Source of the DNA: Mycobacterium sp.
Lineage (GTDB): Bacteria > Actinomycetota > Actinomycetes > Mycobacteriales > Mycobacteriaceae
Length of the DNA stretch: 9,246 nt
Assembly (NCBI GenBank): GCA_025965815.1
Contig: JAOPWF010000862.1
Coordinates: forward strand, 1 to 9,246
Direction of reading: 5' to 3'
Shown: positions 7,530 to 9,246 of the stretch, piece by piece
How the letters are laid out: every line of letters begins with the position of its first letter
Position numbering within the stretch: the stretch's first letter is position 1
Translations under genes and position numbers: made by a program
Notes under the pieces: generated by a model
The model's input: only the letters and a program-made list of their open reading frames with translations
Database searches by the model: none
What the model was told of the DNA's origin: nothing

Positions 7530-8388
7530 AGGTGATCCGCCGCCGGAAGTAGAGGTGCTGCACGATGGTGGCGCTGACCAGCAGGATGAACAGCACGACG
7601 GCCATCACCGCGGCCCGACCGACCGCGGCGGCGCCGAACGCCTCGGCGTAGATGCGGTGCGCGACCAGATCGGTGCGGTTCTGCGGGCCGCCGGCGGTCA
7701 GCGCGTACACCGTGTCGAATACCTGAGCCGCGCTGACGATCCCGGTGACCAGCACGAAGAACAAGGTCGGCCGCAGCATCGGTAGGGTGATCCGCCAGAG
7801 CCGCTGCCACGACGTGGCGCCGTCGGTGCGCGCCGCGTTGTGTATCTCGGCGGGAATGGCCAGGATCCCGGCGAGGAAGAACAGCGTCACGTAACCGACG
7901 TTGGTCCACACGGTCACCGCCGAGACGACCGGGAGCGCGAGACCAGGGTCGGTAAGCCACTCGACCCGGTGGCCCAGCAGCGCGCTGACGGCGCCGTCGG
8001 TGGGCGCCAAGATCCACCGCCACAGGACGCCGATCGCCAGCGGTGCGCAGATCCAGGGCACCACGTAGAGGGTTCGAAACGGCCCGCTGCCGGGTAGGTC
8101 GCGGGTCAGCATCGAAGCGGCGAGGAGCCCCAGCGCGGTCTGCACCGGAACGACGATCGCCACGAACGCGACCGTGACCAGCAGCGAATTGCCGAATGTC
8201 TTGTCGGTCAGCACCGAGCGCCAGTTGTCCAGTCCGACATACTGAATCGGTCCGAGCAGATCCCAGCGCTGCAGGCTGAGCCATCCCACCACGAGCATCG
8301 GCAGCAGCAGGAAGGCGATTACCCCGAACAGGCTGGGTGCGAGCAGCGCATACCCGAGCGCGGTGGATCGGGGACGCTGGCCGGCCAT
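7516..8388 (-). CDS. uspA: Sugar ABC transporter permease, UspA-like
   Basis: A 290-residue MalF-like permease without the long periplasmic insertion of enterobacterial MalF. Six hydrophobic helices are visible, the first at 11-36 (LGYALLAPSLFGVIAFLLLP). The EAA loop is at about 178-207: IPAEIHNAARTDGATSWQRL followed by WRITLPMLRP, with the invariant NAAR-DGA and LP. The C-terminus (RRRITYDIT) is cytoplasmic. ATG 8388 gives exactly the length recalled for M. tuberculosis UspA; the open frame upstream to 9246 is antisense to tldD and is not coding. A TTTAAT box six bases before the ATG, with no ribosome binding site between, suggests a leaderless transcript. It is the first gene of uspABC and is divergent from tldD across 45 bp. 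No ATPase gene follows, so the transporter must use an ATPase encoded elsewhere, as is common for actinobacterial sugar importers. Confidence 0.9.
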   Translation of the reverse strand: MAGQRPRSTALGYALLAPSLFGVIAFLLLPMLVVGWLSLQRWDLLGPIQYVGLDNWRSVLTDKTFGNSLLVTVAFVAIVVPVQTALGLLAASMLTRDLPGSGPFRTLYVVPWICAPLAIGVLWRWILAPTDGAVSALLGHRVEWLTDPGLALPVVSAVTVWTNVGYVTLFFLAGILAIPAEIHNAARTDGATSWQRLWRITLPMLRPTLFFVLVTGIVSAAQVFDTVYALTAGGPQNRTDLVAHRIYAEAFGAAAVGRAAVMAVVLFILLVSATIVQHLYFRRRITYDIT

Positions 8389-8394
8389 TGAGCC

Positions 8395-8400
8395 ATTAAA
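8395..8400 (-). promoter_or_regulatory. Candidate -10 box of the uspABC operon
   Basis: TTTAAT on the minus strand matches five of six bases of TATAAT and sits six bases before the uspA ATG, the spacing expected when transcription starts on the start codon. No good -35 is seen 16-18 bases further upstream (TAACGG at best). A 6-bp inverted repeat, AGCCAT (8391-8396) and ATGGCT (8411-8416), flanks and overlaps this box and could be a weak operator. Confidence 0.4.
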
Positions 8401-8433
8401 GCGGCCCGTGATGGCTGCCGTTACGGTGGAGCT

Positions 8434-9246
8434 GTGACACACCGGGGGGTCGACGCCGATTTCGTGGACCTGCCACGCCACGAACTGGCCGACGCGGCGC
8501 TGTCGGCCGCGGTCGCCGCCGGAGCCAGCCACGCCGACCTGCGCATTCACCGCATCACGACCGAGCTCGTCCAGCTGCGCGACGGTGAGTTGGAGACGGC
8601 GGTGCTCAGCCGGGAGATCGGCCTGGCGGTTCGGGTGATCGTCGACGGCACGTGGGGCTTCGCCTCGCACGCCGAGCTGGACCTCGCTGTGGCTGCCGAG
8701 ACGGCCCGGCGGGCGGTCCAGGTGGCCAGAGGCCTGGGCCCCTTGAACGCCGAGCGGATCGAGCTGGCACCGGAGCCGGTCTATCCCGACGCGACGTGGG
8801 TGTCGAGCTATCAGATCGATCCGTTCACGCTGTCGGCCGCGGACAAGATCGTGGTGCTGCAGGAGTACTCCGGTCGACTGCTGGCCGCCGACGGCGTCGA
8901 TCACGTCTCGGCGGGCATGCAGGCCGCGAAGGAGCAGACGTTCTACGCCGACATCTACGGATCGTCCATCACCCAGCAGCGGGTGCGGGTGATGCCGATG
9001 CTGGAGGCGGTGACGGTCGATGCGGCCGCGGGCATGTTCGACACGATGCGCACGCTCGCGCCGCCGACTGCTCGAGGCTGGGAGGCGGTCGCCGGCGACG
9101 ACGTGTGGAACTGGACCCAGGAGCTGGCCGAGCTGCCGACGCTGCTGGCGGAGAAGAGCAAGGCGCCCAGCGTTACGGCGGGCCCGACGGACCTCGTCAT
9201 CGATCCGTCCAACCTGTGGCTGACCATTCACGAATCCGTCGGCCAC
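8434..9246 (+). CDS. tldD: TldD-family metalloprotease, N-terminal part
   Basis: 271 codons are present from GTG 8434; the gene continues past the window. The start region (VDLPRHELADAALSAAVAAG) and the stretch HADLRIHRITTELVQLRDGE with LAVRVIVDGTWGFAS form the N-terminal domain shared by TldD and PmbA/TldE. The last six residues are HESVGH, the HExxxH zinc-binding and catalytic motif that marks the TldD subunit rather than its inactive PmbA partner; the window ends on its second His. TldD works with PmbA as a heterodimeric protease, known in enterobacteria for microcin B17 leader removal and CcdA degradation; the mycobacterial substrate is unknown to me. By recalled synteny this is the Rv2315c orthologue, with the pmbA-like gene expected immediately downstream. 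GTG is preceded by GGTGGAG only two bases away, and by a TACGGT six bases away, so leaderless expression is possible. Confidence 0.92.
   Translation, partial: MTHRGVDADFVDLPRHELADAALSAAVAAGASHADLRIHRITTELVQLRDGELETAVLSREIGLAVRVIVDGTWGFASHAELDLAVAAETARRAVQVARGLGPLNAERIELAPEPVYPDATWVSSYQIDPFTLSAADKIVVLQEYSGRLLAADGVDHVSAGMQAAKEQTFYADIYGSSITQQRVRVMPMLEAVTVDAAAGMFDTMRTLAPPTARGWEAVAGDDVWNWTQELAELPTLLAEKSKAPSVTAGPTDLVIDPSNLWLTIHESVGH

Noticed and set aside
8389..9246. N-terminal extension of the uspA frame by about 285 residues
   Set aside because: It is antisense to the well-supported tldD frame, has Arg/His/Gln-rich composition and no domain; ATG 8388 gives the normal permease length.
1..9246. 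CRISPR arrays, tRNA/rRNA genes, insertion sequences, prophage or integrase genes
   Set aside because: I saw no regularly spaced repeats, no tRNA-like cloverleaf sequence, no transposase motifs and no long terminal inverted repeats; composition is uniform and coding is nearly continuous.

Overview
This 9.2 kb window is chromosomal DNA from a high-GC actinobacterium, most likely a non-tuberculous Mycobacterium/Mycolicibacterium. The evidence is the GC-rich coding, the presence of leaderless-type promoters, and gene content and protein lengths that match, from memory, the M. tuberculosis H37Rv Rv2315c-Rv2318 and Rv2325c-Rv2327 neighbourhood (tldD, uspA, uspB, uspC; ecfT, fused ECF ATPase, marR). 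The identification rests on reading motifs and recalled homologues; no database search was run.

Layout, left to right. (1) 2-178 (+): the C-terminal tail of a VIT/CCC1-type membrane transporter that enters from outside the window. (2) 180-664 (+): a decayed gene of the phytase-like/esterase-like family. Three recognisable pieces lie in three different frames and large internal parts are missing. (3) 2387-668 (-): a marR-MFS operon, in which a MarR repressor is followed 13 nt later by a drug-efflux-like MFS transporter. A perfect 7-5-7 palindrome sits exactly in the spacer of the predicted marR promoter. (4) 2493-5368 (+): an unusual two-gene ECF-type importer. The first gene fuses an S-like membrane domain to two ATPase domains; the second, which overlaps it by ATGA, encodes the EcfT coupling membrane protein. 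(5) 8388-5365 (-): uspA-uspB-uspC, two permeases and an anchored sugar-binding protein of the amino-sugar-type Usp transporter. The genes overlap each other and there is no ATPase gene in the operon. (6) 8434-9246 (+): the N-terminal half of TldD, cut by the window edge exactly after its HExxxH zinc motif.

Gene packing is very tight. Both convergent junctions (pseudogene/MFS and ecfT/uspC) have essentially no intergenic DNA; at ecfT/uspC the two TAG stops share one CTAG. The only intergenic control regions are the 105-bp marR/ECF divergent gap and the 45-bp uspA/tldD divergent gap.

Functionally the window is mostly transport: one ion or metal transporter tail, one efflux pump with its likely regulator, one ECF importer of unknown substrate, and one sugar ABC importer. 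No mobile elements, CRISPR arrays or RNA genes were seen. The most interesting items are the single-polypeptide S-A-A ECF transporter controlled from a shared MarR region, and the marR promoter/operator architecture. Most of the rest is a conserved mycobacterial neighbourhood.
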